Shown: positions 34,540-43,649, counted from the stretch's first letter. The stretch: 64,000 bases of DNA from JAADEM01 sp965371855 (GCA_965371855.1 CBDUZZ010000013.1:1-64000); one strand, 5' to 3'. The notes: generated by a model from the letters alone, not told the origin. Program-made: numbers and translations.

Positions 34540-37500
34540 ATGAGTGCGAAATTTACTGTATATAAAGGATTGGATTTAGCTCAGGTTAATAAAGACATTT
34601 TAAAAACCTGGGATGAAAATCATGTATTTGAGAAAAGTATTTCGACAAGAGAAGGCAAACCCACATTTGTGTTCTATGAGGGTCCTCCTTCAGCAAATGG
34701 AAAGCCGGGAATACACCATGTTATGGCTCGTACCATTAAAGATGTTTTTTGCAGATTTAAAACTCAGAATGGATTCATGGTTGAGAGAAAAGCCGGGTGG
34801 GATACTCATGGTCTTCCTGTTGAGCTTGGGGTGGAAAAATCCCTTGGAATTACTAAAGAAGATATCGGTAAAAAGATTTCTGTAGCTGAATATAACGAAG
34901 CTTGCAGGAAGGATGTAATGAAATATACAGATTTGTGGGAAGAGCTTACTCACAAAATGGGATATTGGGTTGATATGAACGACCCTTATATAACTTATGA
35001 TAATCGTTATATCGAAACTTTGTGGTGGCTGTTAAAGCAGCTTTATCAAAAAGGACTTATATATAAGGGCTACACAATTCAGCCATATTCACCTGCGGCA
35101 GGAACAGGACTAAGTACACATGAATTGAATCAACCCGGGTGTTATCGTGACGTAAAGGACACAACTTGTACAGCTCAGTTTAAAGTTATGCGTGATGATA
35201 ATTCGGAAAAGCTTTTTAATGGTGTCGATACGGATTTGTTCTTTTTAGCCTGGACTACAACGCCATGGACATTACCATCCAATACTGCTTTAGCAGTTGG
35301 TGCCAAAATAAGATATGTTAAGGTTAAAACATTTAATCCTTATACAGGTAACTCAGTGACCTTAATACTTGCAAAAGATCTGTTGCATCAGTATTTTAAA
35401 CCTGAAAATGCGGATTTGCCGTTTGGAGAATATAAACAGGGTGATAAAAAAATACCGTTTACAGTTCTTTATGAATATGTAGGAAAAGAGTTAGAAGGTG
35501 TTAGATATGAACAGTTGATTCCATGGATTAAACCTATGGGAGATGCTTTTAGGATTATACTTGCTGATTATGTTACAACTGAGGATGGTACAGGGATGGT
35601 TCATATTGCACCTACTTTTGGAGCTGATGATGACAGGGTTGCCAAAGTCTCTGGTATTGCTCCATTGGTATTGATCGATAAGGAGGGGAATAGACAACCG
35701 ATGGTTGACCGTACGGGTAAGTTTTTCACTATTGATGATCTGGATGTTGAGTTTGTTGAGAAGTATGTAAATTTTGAGGCATATAAAGAGTATGCCGGAA
35801 GGTATGTTAAGAATTCGTATGATGAGTTAATATCGGAAGATGCACCAACCATTGATGTGGATATAGCTGTTATGCTGAAAAAAGGAAATAAAGCATTTAA
35901 AGTAGAAAAGCATGTTCACAGTTATCCACATTGCTGGAGGACGGATAAACCAGTGTTATATTATCCTTTAGACAGTTGGTTCATTAAAACAACTGCGGTT
36001 CGTGACCGAATGATGGAGTTAAATGATACTATCAGATGGAAACCGGCTTCTACGGGAACCGGAAGGTTTGGTAAGTGGCTTGAGAATCTTGTTGACTGGA
36101 ATCTGAGTCGTTCTCGCTACTGGGGTACACCACTGCCAATCTGGAGAACTGAAGACGGGGAGTATGAAAAATGTATTGGTTCTGTTGAAGAACTAATTAC
36201 AGAAATTGACAAAGCAGTAGAGGCTGGTTTGATGGAGAAAAATCCGTTTGAAGGATTTGAAGCAGGTGTTTTTTCAAAAGAAAATTACGATAAGGTAGAT
36301 TTGCATCGCCCTTATGTTGATGATGTTATTTTGGTTGCAGATAACGGGAAACCGATGTATCGTGAACCGGATCTGATTGATGTATGGTTCGATTCAGGGG
36401 CTATGCCTTATGCGCAAAATCATTATCCGTTTGAGATGCCCCCTTTAACTCCCCCTAAGGGGGAGGATAAGTGTTCTCCTAAATATCAGACTGCACGAGC
36501 ATCAATGTATGCTGAATTGAAACAGTTAGCAGAGGAAAAAAGGAAAAATCAGACAGAAGCTGAGAGTGTATTATGGGAAGTAATAAGAGGAAAACAGCTT
36601 GATGGTTATAAATTCCGGCGTCAGCATGTTATTGATGATTTTATTGTTGATTTCGTTTGTTTGTCGAAGAAACTTATTGTAGAAATTGACGGGGGATACC
36701 ATAATAAACCCGAAATTGCAGAGGCCGATAAGTTAAGGACAGAAATTTTAGAAAGTCTCGGTTATAAAGTTATTAAATTTACGAATGAACAGGTCATAGG
36801 TGATATTGAAGGTATTGTAAAGGAAATGATATCAACGCTTCAAAGTCTTCCCCCATTAGGGGGGAGTGAGGGGGGCTTACCTCCATTCTTTCCTGCCGAT
36901 TTTATTGCCGAAGGTGTTGATCAGACCAGAGGGTGGTTCTTTACGCTTCATGCAATTGCTGCAATGCTTTTCGATTCAGTTGCATTCAAGAATATCATTT
37001 CTAATGGATTGGTGTTGGATAAAAACGGTAACAAGATGTCGAAACGTCTTGGTAATGCTGTTGATCCGTTTGAGGTAATCGATAAATACGGTTCCGATCC
37101 TCTCAGGTGGTATATGATAACTAATGCTCAACCCTGGGATAACATTAAATTTGATATTGCCGGTATTGATGAAGTGAAACGTAAGTTCTTTGGAACACTC
37201 TACAATACATATTCTTTCTTTGCACTCTATGCGAATATTGATGGTTTTACCGGTAAAGAGGATGTTGTTCCTGTGGAAGAGAGAGCCGAGATTGACAAAT
37301 GGATAATGTCGTTGCTGAACAGTCTGATTAAGGATGTAAAAGAGAGTTATGACAATTATGAGCCGACAAAAGCCGGGCGTGCAATTCAGGATTTTGTAAT
37401 GGAGAATCTGAGTAATTGGTATGTTCGTCTAAACAGAAAACGTTTTTGGGGAGGTGAGTTTGACCGAGATAAACTTGCAGCATATCAAACATTGTATAGT

Positions 37501-38406
37501 TGTATAGAAACTGTTACTATGTTGGCTGCTCCTATTGCACCTTTCTACTCTGATCAGCTATTTAAAGATTTGAATAAAGTATCAGGGCGTTATAATGAAG
37601 AATCAGTTCATCTGTCTCATTTCCCTGAATTCAATGAAACTTTAATTGATAAGGAGTTAGAGCAGCGTATGGAGTATGCTCAGGTTATCTCTTCATTAGT
37701 GCTTGCTTTGCGTCGTAAAGTTAATATTAAAGTACGTCAACCATTAAATAGAATTATGATTCCTGTTCTTGACGAAGGATTTGAAGAACAGATTGAAGCT
37801 GTTAAGAGTCTTTTCCTGTCGGAGGTAAATGTTAAAGAGTTAGAGTTTCTGAAAGACACTAGTGGTGTTTTGGTTAAAAAAATCAAACCAAACTTCAAAG
37901 CACTGGGTCCTAAGTATGGAAAAATGATGAAGGTGATATCTGCTGCAATAAGCAAAATGGAACAGGAGGATATAGCTCTTTTTGAAAAAGATAAGAATTA
38001 TACTATTGATGTCAATGGCGAAAAGATTACCTTATTATTGGACGATGTTGAAATATTATCAGAAGATATCCCGGGCTGGTTAGTTGCAAGCGAAGGTCGC
38101 TTAACGGTTGCTTTGGATATTAATATTACTGATGAACTGAGAGAGGAAGGAATTGCCCGGGAGTTTATTAATCGCATCCAGAATCATAGAAAAGAATCGG
38201 GATTGGATGTTACTGATAAAATAATTTTAACTATTCAAAAACATGATGCAATAAATTCAGCAATTAATAAGTTTAATGATTATATTGCAACTCAAACTCT
38301 GGCAGAAAAAGTATTATTGGTAGAAAAGTGTAACGAATCCGGTGCTAAATCCGTAGAGATTGAAGATGGAATTTTAACTTACATGAATATTAAATGTGTA
38401 AAGTAG
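34540..38406 (+). CDS. ileS: isoleucyl-tRNA synthetase carrying an inserted DUF559 nuclease domain
   Basis: A 1288-residue class I aminoacyl-tRNA synthetase that charges tRNA-Ile. The HIGH-type motif is in GKPGIHHVMARTIKD, the editing (CP1) domain follows, then LDVWFDSG-like DVWFDSGAMPYAQNHYPFE, EGVDQTRGWFF and KMSKRLGN. Anticodon-binding and C-terminal domains are intact. Residues about 633-783 (36436-36888) are foreign: they hold a complete DUF559 (Vsr-like) domain with FRRQHVIDDFIVDF and KLIVEIDGGYHNKPE, between PPLTPPKGE and PPLGGSEGGL flanks encoded by GC-rich inverted repeats. Removing them leaves 1137 residues, a normal length for Bacteroidota IleRS. The frame is kept throughout and the gene is single-copy in this window, so the protein presumably still works or is processed. 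Confidence 0.95.
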   Translation: MSAKFTVYKGLDLAQVNKDILKTWDENHVFEKSISTREGKPTFVFYEGPPSANGKPGIHHVMARTIKDVFCRFKTQNGFMVERKAGWDTHGLPVELGVEKSLGITKEDIGKKISVAEYNEACRKDVMKYTDLWEELTHKMGYWVDMNDPYITYDNRYIETLWWLLKQLYQKGLIYKGYTIQPYSPAAGTGLSTHELNQPGCYRDVKDTTCTAQFKVMRDDNSEKLFNGVDTDLFFLAWTTTPWTLPSNTALAVGAKIRYVKVKTFNPYTGNSVTLILAKDLLHQYFKPENADLPFGEYKQGDKKIPFTVLYEYVGKELEGVRYEQLIPWIKPMGDAFRIILADYVTTEDGTGMVHIAPTFGADDDRVAKVSGIAPLVLIDKEGNRQPMVDRTGKFFTIDDLDVEFVEKYVNFEAYKEYAGRYVKNSYDELISEDAPTIDVDIAVMLKKGNKAFKVEKHVHSYPHCWRTDKPVLYYPLDSWFIKTTAVRDRMMELNDTIRWKPASTGTGRFGKWLENLVDWNLSRSRYWGTPLPIWRTEDGEYEKCIGSVEELITEIDKAVEAGLMEKNPFEGFEAGVFSKENYDKVDLHRPYVDDVILVADNGKPMYREPDLIDVWFDSGAMPYAQNHYPFEMPPLTPPKGEDKCSPKYQTARASMYAELKQLAEEKRKNQTEAESVLWEVIRGKQLDGYKFRRQHVIDDFIVDFVCLSKKLIVEIDGGYHNKPEIAEADKLRTEILESLGYKVIKFTNEQVIGDIEGIVKEMISTLQSLPPLGGSEGGLPPFFPADFIAEGVDQTRGWFFTLHAIAAMLFDSVAFKNIISNGLVLDKNGNKMSKRLGNAVDPFEVIDKYGSDPLRWYMITNAQPWDNIKFDIAGIDEVKRKFFGTLYNTYSFFALYANIDGFTGKEDVVPVEERAEIDKWIMSLLNSLIKDVKESYDNYEPTKAGRAIQDFVMENLSNWYVRLNRKRFWGGEFDRDKLAAYQTLYSCIETVTMLAAPIAPFYSDQLFKDLNKVSGRYNEESVHLSHFPEFNETLIDKELEQRMEYAQVISSLVLALRRKVNIKVRQPLNRIMIPVLDEGFEEQIEAVKSLFLSEVNVKELEFLKDTSGVLVKKIKPNFKALGPKYGKMMKVISAAISKMEQEDIALFEKDKNYTIDVNGEKITLLLDDVEILSEDIPGWLVASEGRLTVALDINITDELREEGIAREFINRIQNHRKESGLDVTDKIILTIQKHDAINSAINKFNDYIATQTLAEKVLLVEKCNESGAKSVEIEDGILTYMNIKCVK
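36438..36466. repeat. left terminal inverted repeat of the ileS insertion
   Basis: GCCCCCTTTAACTCCCCC then TAAGGGGGAGG. It contains a perfect CTCCCCC/GGGGGAG hairpin with a TAA loop and translates as PPLTPPKGE. Confidence 0.85.
36847..36876. repeat. right terminal inverted repeat of the ileS insertion
   Basis: CTTCCCCCATTAGGGGGG then AGTGAGGGGGGC. It is the reverse complement of the left end apart from short length differences in the C-runs and a few substitutions, and translates as LPPLGGSEGG. Confidence 0.85.
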
Positions 38407-38442
38407 ACATAAATTGATTTTGTTTAAGAAAAAGATATTATC

Positions 38443-38820
38443 ATGGAAGAAAAAAAAAGATATTTTGACGAAGAGCTTCAGGAGTTTAAAGAGATAATTC
38501 TTAAGAAACTAGAAACAGCCAAAGAGGATTATGAATTGTTGCGTCATGTCATTACTCACCAAGACGGTAATGACACACAGGATACCTCTCCTACATTTAA
38601 AGTATTAGAAGAGGGTGCTGCTGTGCTTTCTAAAGAAGAAGCTGGAAAATTAGCACAAAGGCAACAGAAGTTTATTCAGCATTTGCAAGCTGCTCTTGTG
38701 AGAATTGAAAATAAAACTTATGGTATTTGTCGCGAAACAGGCAACCTAATACCTAAAGAGCGACTTAGAGTTGTGCCACATGCCACATTATGTGTTGAGG
38801 CAAAAGAAAAGCAGAAATAA
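38443..38820 (+). CDS. DksA/TraR-family regulator
   Basis: A 125-residue protein with an N-terminal coiled coil (about residues 5-75) and a C-terminal zinc-finger-like region (YGICRETGNLIPKERLRVVPHATLC). Of the four zinc Cys of classical DksA only two remain: the second is Thr and the fourth is Ala, as in many Bacteroidota homologues. It would bind RNA polymerase through the secondary channel and adjust transcription with or without ppGpp. It lies 36 bases after ileS and is probably co-transcribed with it and lspA. Confidence 0.82.
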   Translation: MEEKKRYFDEELQEFKEIILKKLETAKEDYELLRHVITHQDGNDTQDTSPTFKVLEEGAAVLSKEEAGKLAQRQQKFIQHLQAALVRIENKTYGICRETGNLIPKERLRVVPHATLCVEAKEKQK

Positions 38821-38843
38821 CAGTTAAATGTATTATTCATTAT

Positions 38844-38891
38844 GCAAAGGTGGCTTCTCTGTGATTATTCATAGGTAGTCACCTGTTGTGT
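38844..38891. repeat. divergent GGTGRCT...AGTCACC hairpin, copy 3
   Basis: GCAAAGGTGGCT (38844-38855 approximately) pairs imperfectly with AGTCACCTGTTG (38877-38888). Same core as the hairpins at 18891 and 22408 but with a 21-base loop, one bulge and one mismatch. It starts 24 bases after the dksA-like stop and overlaps a non-preferred GTG start of lspA. Confidence 0.5.
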
Positions 38892-38907
38892 GTTTGTAAA
38901 AAAGAAA

Positions 38908-39516
38908 ATGATGACTCCCCTGAAAAAATCTCTTATACTCATTTTTATTGTTCTTCTGATAGATCAAATCGTTAAATTCTGGATAAAAACACACATGATG
39001 CTCGGTGGAGAGATTCATGTATTTGGTGATTGGTTTATCATTCATTTTGTTGAAAATAACGGAATGGCATTCGGAATGGAACTGTCATGGAAGTTTGGGA
39101 AGATATTTTTAAGTGTTTTTCGTATTGTGGCTGTCGTTCTTATAGGATGGTATTTGGTAAAGTTATCCAAAAATGGTGCTCATCAATGGTTACTTTACAG
39201 TGTTGCACTGGTCTTTGTTGGGGCTGTAGGGAATATTATCGACAGTGTGTTTTATGGAGTTATATTCAGCGATAGTTACAGCCAGATAGCAACGCTGTTT
39301 CCTCCAGAAGGCGGTTACTCCTCTTTTTTACACGGTAAAGTTGTTGATATGCTCTATTTTCCACTGATAAAGGGCACTTATCCTGCATGGATCCCATTTA
39401 AGGGTGGAGAATCATTTATATTTTTCAGACCGGTTTTTAATATTGCTGATTCAGCTATTACAATAGGAATTTCAATTATTTTGATTTTTCAAAAACGTTT
39501 TTTTAAAGAGAAATAA
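38908..39516 (+). CDS. lspA: lipoprotein signal peptidase (signal peptidase II)
   Basis: A 202-residue inner-membrane aspartic protease that removes signal peptides from prolipoproteins. Four TM segments are visible (about residues 7-26, 68-88, 97-118 and 175-195). The catalytic Asp pair lies in GAVGNIIDSVFYG and FRPVFNIADSAITIG, and the N-terminal motif VLLIDQIVKFWIK is conserved. A loop of about 40 residues (SDSYSQIATLFPPEGGYSSF) between the last two conserved blocks makes it longer than the E. coli enzyme, as is usual in Bacteroidota. I chose the ATG at 38908; an in-frame GTG at 38890 lies inside a hairpin repeat, and another ATG follows at 38911. Confidence 0.93.
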   Translation: MMTPLKKSLILIFIVLLIDQIVKFWIKTHMMLGGEIHVFGDWFIIHFVENNGMAFGMELSWKFGKIFLSVFRIVAVVLIGWYLVKLSKNGAHQWLLYSVALVFVGAVGNIIDSVFYGVIFSDSYSQIATLFPPEGGYSSFLHGKVVDMLYFPLIKGTYPAWIPFKGGESFIFFRPVFNIADSAITIGISIILIFQKRFFKEK

Positions 39517-39778
39517 TAAGTATTATTACTGTTTAATTTTAATTTTGCTGGAATTAGGTTTTAATATTCGATATGTTTTTTAAAGACTGTAGAATTTGTA
39601 TTTTTATAACTGATTTCATAATTATTATAATTCTCATTTATTAATGAGATGAAAACAAGGCAGATTTTGGATAAGAAATCTGTATAAGGGTATACTTCTC
39701 TGATTCTAAATTAAGTTAATTGTGAGTCAGGAAGCGAAAGCGTATCATAAAGTGAAGTAAATTATTAAAAGATAGAAA

Positions 39779-42184
39779 ATGCGTTCATTATTTATTGGGG
39801 TTTTATTTTTTTTATTTGGTGCTGTAACTCAGTTGTATGCTCAGCAATCTAATGTCGATCCACTTTCTGTAGATGTAAACAGTTTGTCGGATCAGCAGAT
39901 AATGAAAATTATAAAAGAGATTCAGAAAAGAGGATTAACTGAGAATGAGGCAATTGCTTTAGCTCAGGCGCGAGGGCTTTCTCAACAACAAATCAGCGCT
40001 TTGAAACAGAGGATGGCTGAAATAAAAATAAGCGGAGGAGTTTCCGGTGAAGTGGGACCAGGATATGTGGGGATAGAAGGAGAAGAACTTATGTCAATGA
40101 AAGCTGAGATTGATTCCGCTGCTGTAGATGAACGTATTTTTGGTTTTTCATTTTTTAATAATAAATATCTCACATTTGAGCCAAATGTTAATATACCTGT
40201 TTCCTCATCTTATGTATTAGGAGGAGGTGACGAAATATTAATAGATGTTTGGGGTGCATCACAGCAAAGTTATCAATTGCCCGTAGATAAGAATGGAAAT
40301 ATAAATATATCAGGCATCGGCCCGATTCATGTTGGAGGATTGACTAAAAAGGATGTTTCCGGAATTTTGCGTAAAAAACTTACTCTTATCTATAGTGATC
40401 TGTCAAATGAAAAACCACGAACATTTGCTTCAGTGAATGTAGGAGTTGTTAAAGCTATAAAAGTAAATGTTATTGGAGAGGTGTTTGCTCCGGGTACTTA
40501 TACATTACCGGGTACTGCCACGGCATTTAATGCTCTGTATCTTTCAGGAGGCCCTAATCGAAACGGTTCTTTCCGGAATATAAAGGTTATTCGTGACGGT
40601 AAGGTTGTTACAACTTTGGATGTTTATGATTTTCTTATAAATGGTAACAGTAAGGTTAATGTTCCATTGCGTGATGCAGATGTGTTAATGGTTTCTACTT
40701 ATGAAAAAAGGGTAAAGGTTGGAGGCGAATTTAAACGTACCGGCCTGTTTGAAGCAAAAGATGAAGAGAAAATCTCTGATGTTATTAAATATGCAGGAGG
40801 ATTCAAAGAAGAGGCTTATACAGGTAGAATAGAATTATATAGAACTACTGCCCGTGAAAGACAAATAAGAGATATGATAGCAAATATGTATGACTCTTTT
40901 ATTGTTCACAATGGTGACAGTATTTTTGCCGGTAGAATACTTGAACGTTTTGAGAATAAAGTTGCAATAGAAGGAGCTGTTTATCGCCCGGGAAACTATG
41001 AGTTGACAGAAGGCTTGACTTTAAAGCAATTAATTGATAAAGCTGATGGTGTTAGGGAGGATGTGTTTTTGAACCGTGGATTAATAACCCGCTTGAAAAA
41101 TGATCTTACATTACAAAACATTGCATTTGATGTTGGTATGGTGCTACGAGGTGAAAAAGATTTTGAACTGAATCGTGAAGATATTGTAACTGTTTCATCA
41201 ATAAGCGATTTACGTGAAATACAGACTGTTAAAATATATGGTGCGGTTCAGTTTCCTCATGAAATGGATTTTCAGGAAGATATGACATTGTCAGACCTTA
41301 TCTTTAAAGCCGGTGGATTTACGGAGTTCGCATCTGAGGCATATATTGAGATTGCAAGACGATTGAGTTATGATGAGATAAAAAATGTTGGTGATAAAAT
41401 AGCACATGTATATCAATTTACTGTTACGCGTGATTTGAAACTGAAAGGGGAAGACGCTTCGTTTAAGTTGAATCCGTTTGATGAGGTTTTTGTACGTAGA
41501 GCTCCCGGGTTTAGACAGAATGCTGTTGTGAACATTTTTGGTGAGGTAAAGTATGCAGGTTCATACAGTTTGGTCTCCAGAAGAGAACGTATCTCAGATG
41601 TTATAATACGGGTAGGAGGATTATCTCCTAATGCATATCCGGAGGGAGCAATGCTTACAAGAAAAGTTCAGCAATCTCAAAAGGTTATGCGATTAAGGGA
41701 AGAGCTGATGGAAAAAGATACTTCATTGCATTTTTCCGATATGGGATTTGATGTGGTTGCGATTGATTTGGCAGAAATTATGGCGCATCCCGGAAGTAAA
41801 GATGATATATTTATGAAAGCAGGAGATGAATTGACAATCCCAGGCGAACAACAAACAGTTAAAATAGGCGGAGAGGTGTTAAACCCTATTTCTGCAACTT
41901 ATGTTTCCGGGCAAAATTTGAAGTTTTATATTGATCAAAGTGGTGGTTTTGGGCTTAATGCAAAAAAACATAAGACTTATGTCATTTATCCTAATGGAGC
42001 AGCTGCTGCAACAAAAAAAGTTTTTCTAATAAATAATTATCCTAAAATAGTTCCCGGAGCCGAAATTGTTGTTCCTCAAAAGCCTATTCGTGAACCTTTG
42101 GGTGCTGCTGGTTGGTTTGCTATAGCAGGTGCAATGGCATCACTGTCATTAACTGTAGTAACTATTATTAATACAGCGAAATAG
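39779..42184 (+). CDS. polysaccharide export outer-membrane protein with multiple SLBB domains
   Basis: An 801-residue exporter. A signal peptide (about residues 1-21, LYAQ) precedes a helical, Gln-rich segment (LSDQQIMKIIKEIQKRGLTE). The Poly_export domain (about residues 140-225) carries YVLGGGDEILIDVWGASQQSYQL. At least five SLBB domains follow (for example VNVIGEVFAPGTYTLPGTAT, VAIEGAVYRPGNYELTEGLT, VKIYGAVQFPHEMDF and VNIFGEVKYAGSYSL). A C-terminal TM helix (GWFAIAGAMASLSLTVVTII) probably crosses the outer membrane. It works with the Wzz protein encoded next to export capsule or exopolysaccharide. A 262-base leader with a small hairpin (CTCATT/AATGAG) precedes it; no promoter box is evident. 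Confidence 0.9.
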   Translation: MRSLFIGVLFFLFGAVTQLYAQQSNVDPLSVDVNSLSDQQIMKIIKEIQKRGLTENEAIALAQARGLSQQQISALKQRMAEIKISGGVSGEVGPGYVGIEGEELMSMKAEIDSAAVDERIFGFSFFNNKYLTFEPNVNIPVSSSYVLGGGDEILIDVWGASQQSYQLPVDKNGNINISGIGPIHVGGLTKKDVSGILRKKLTLIYSDLSNEKPRTFASVNVGVVKAIKVNVIGEVFAPGTYTLPGTATAFNALYLSGGPNRNGSFRNIKVIRDGKVVTTLDVYDFLINGNSKVNVPLRDADVLMVSTYEKRVKVGGEFKRTGLFEAKDEEKISDVIKYAGGFKEEAYTGRIELYRTTARERQIRDMIANMYDSFIVHNGDSIFAGRILERFENKVAIEGAVYRPGNYELTEGLTLKQLIDKADGVREDVFLNRGLITRLKNDLTLQNIAFDVGMVLRGEKDFELNREDIVTVSSISDLREIQTVKIYGAVQFPHEMDFQEDMTLSDLIFKAGGFTEFASEAYIEIARRLSYDEIKNVGDKIAHVYQFTVTRDLKLKGEDASFKLNPFDEVFVRRAPGFRQNAVVNIFGEVKYAGSYSLVSRRERISDVIIRVGGLSPNAYPEGAMLTRKVQQSQKVMRLREELMEKDTSLHFSDMGFDVVAIDLAEIMAHPGSKDDIFMKAGDELTIPGEQQTVKIGGEVLNPISATYVSGQNLKFYIDQSGGFGLNAKKHKTYVIYPNGAAAATKKVFLINNYPKIVPGAEIVVPQKPIREPLGAAGWFAIAGAMASLSLTVVTIINTAK

Positions 42185-42191
42185 AAAGAAA

Positions 42192-42353
42192 GCCCCCTCC
42201 CGGCCGCGGCGTGGGAGGAGAAAGAAGGAGTATTATTGAAAGTGGCATTCTTAATTGTTTTTTTACAGTAAATAGATTTGATATGAATTCAAATAACAAT
42301 TTAAATACCAAAGCTTCTAATTTCTCCCCCTTAGGGGGAGAAAAAGAGGGGGC
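42192..42353. mobile_element. MITE-like element across the wzz start (inverted GC-rich repeats)
   Basis: Left arm 42192-42223 (GCCCCCTCCC...GGGAGGAG) and right arm 42321-42353 (TTCTCCCCCTTAGGGGGAG...GAGGGGGC) are inverted copies of the repeat seen in ileS; the right arm contains a perfect CTCCCCC-TTA-GGGGGAG hairpin. About 97 bases between them hold the start codon I chose for wzz. No nuclease domain is present. Confidence 0.6.
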
Positions 42354-43458
42354 TTCCTCAATCATCAAAGACGATGAAATAGACCTCATTGCCCTAATTA
42401 AAACCATTTGGAATGGCAGAAAAACCATCTATTACTCTGTAGGTATAGCTGTTATTATCGGTTTAATTATTGCTTTTACAAGCACCGTAAAATATACGGC
42501 CTCGGCTACACTTCTACCATCGGCTGAGAAGAAAGGCGGGAACCTAGGTAATCTAAGTGCTTTAGCCGGAATGGCAGGTATTAATCTGGGGAGTATGATG
42601 GGTGATGCATCTGGTATTCCGGCAGAAATCTACCCACAAGTAGTGAACAGTTACCCTTTTCTTAATGAGTTGGTTCATCAAAAATTCAATTTTGAGGAAT
42701 TTGAACAGCCCATTTCTATCTACGACTATGTGGTAGCAGATACCATTGAGTCGGTTGGAACCAAGATTGTCAAATATACTATCAAATTACCATGGACTTT
42801 GAAAGATGCCCTTTTATCGGATAACGAAGATGTTGAAATAGAAGATTTGCCGGATTATGGGGTGCTCAACCTGAGTGAGGAAGAGTTGAACGCGATTGGA
42901 TCTGTTCAGGATTTGATTCAAATTGAAGTCGATAAAAAAACCGGATTAGTTTCTGTTTCCGTTGAGGCTAAGGAACCAATAGTAACTGCGCAATACGTGC
43001 AAAAAGCGGTTGATCTCCTTCAGGAATACGTGATAGCGTATAAAACCAAACAGGTACGTGAAAATCTGGAATTTGTACAACAACGCTATGAGGAGAAGAA
43101 GAGAGAATATGAAGCAACCCAAAAGGCCTTTTTCGAGTACAAAGACCGGCATCGGAACATGATCTCTGAACGAATTGATCCGGAGTACCAGCGAATGAGT
43201 GATGCCTATGACATGGCATCAACTGTGTATAAAGGATTGGCACAGCAACTTGAACAGGCTAAAATAACAGTAAAGGAAGAGACTCCTGTTTTTACCGTTT
43301 TGGAACCGGCAAAAGTACCTTTTGAAAAATCAGCTCCTAAAAAGAAGATTATCTTGGTGGTGAGTGTGTTTTTAGGGGGATTTTTAGGATTAGGGGTGAT
43401 CTTTGGAAGATTGATTTGGGCAAAGATGAGAGATGGGTGGGAAGCCCCCTCACGATAG
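42283..43458 (+). CDS. Wzz/GumC-like chain-length determinant protein
   Basis: A 391-residue inner-membrane co-polymerase. TM1 lies near residues 48-70 (TIYYSVGIAVIIGLIIAF), a long periplasmic coiled-coil region follows (about residues 240-350), and TM2 lies near residues 360-382 (KKIILVVSVFLGGFLGLG). The Pro-rich segment before TM2 (FTVLEPAKVPFEKSAPKKK) is diagnostic. No tyrosine kinase domain is fused. It controls polymer length together with the SLBB exporter. Residues about 11-25 (SNFSPLGGEKEGASS) are encoded by a GC-rich repeat arm, and the last residues (GWEAPSR) by another repeat copy, so both ends are repeat-derived. The frame is open back to a GTG at 42211, inside the left arm, which I reject. 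Confidence 0.85.
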   Translation: MNSNNNLNTKASNFSPLGGEKEGASSIIKDDEIDLIALIKTIWNGRKTIYYSVGIAVIIGLIIAFTSTVKYTASATLLPSAEKKGGNLGNLSALAGMAGINLGSMMGDASGIPAEIYPQVVNSYPFLNELVHQKFNFEEFEQPISIYDYVVADTIESVGTKIVKYTIKLPWTLKDALLSDNEDVEIEDLPDYGVLNLSEEELNAIGSVQDLIQIEVDKKTGLVSVSVEAKEPIVTAQYVQKAVDLLQEYVIAYKTKQVRENLEFVQQRYEEKKREYEATQKAFFEYKDRHRNMISERIDPEYQRMSDAYDMASTVYKGLAQQLEQAKITVKEETPVFTVLEPAKVPFEKSAPKKKIILVVSVFLGGFLGLGVIFGRLIWAKMRDGWEAPSR

Positions 43459-43460
43459 CT
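43444..43460. repeat. GC-rich repeat arm at the wzz 3' end
   Basis: GCCCCCTCACGATAGCT. It overlaps the wzz stop codon and supplies the last codons. Its second half, CACGATAGCT, recurs within the palindrome at 43632. Confidence 0.6.
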
Positions 43461-43631
43461 TATACCATTTACTTAAAGGATTTTTTTGAATGTAGAACAC
43501 CGATTAACGATTTTAGAAATATCCTGTATTTTGGGACTTAACTTCATAATTCGATATTCGGTAATCAATAACTTGTCGACTACTGGCGGATTCATTATTC
43601 AATTTTTCTTAGGTTAATAGCATTACTCTCA

Positions 43632-43649
43632 CCACGATAGCTATCGTGG
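43632..43649. repeat. perfect 18-bp palindrome (CCACGATAGCTATCGTGG)
   Basis: It is flanked by CTCTCA and GGAGAGAG, giving an outer imperfect pairing. The half-site matches the repeat at the wzz 3' end. Just downstream (43675-43706) is an imperfect CACGAATGA/CACTAATTA/ACACGAATT tandem, another common Bacteroidota intergenic repeat. Confidence 0.75.

Larger units (their letters stand above)
36438..36876 (+). mobile_element. in-frame DUF559-bearing insertion with terminal inverted repeats
   Basis: A segment of 439 bases bounded by inverted repeats of about 30 bases: GCCCCCTTTAACTCCCCC at the left and, reading the other strand, GCCCCCCTCACTCCCCCC at the right. Each end also contains its own hairpin (CTCCCCC-TAA-GGGGGAG and TCCCCC-ATTA-GGGGGGA). 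Between them is an open frame from about SPKYQTARASMYAELKQLAE to KEMISTLQS, matching DUF559, a family related to Vsr and PD-(D/E)xK-like nucleases. Key residues (Arg-Arg-Gln, VDF Asp, EIDGG Glu/Asp, His) are present. No target duplication is obvious. The element has no start or stop of its own in this frame, so it is expressed as part of IleRS. Confidence 0.8.

Noticed and set aside
38890..38907. GTG start for lspA
   Set aside because: It overlaps a hairpin repeat after the upstream gene; two ATG codons at 38908 and 38911 fit the family's N-terminus better.
42211..42282. GTG start of wzz inside the left repeat arm
   Set aside because: It would translate intergenic repeat DNA; the ATG at 42283 is closer to the conserved domain, though that region is also partly repeat-derived.
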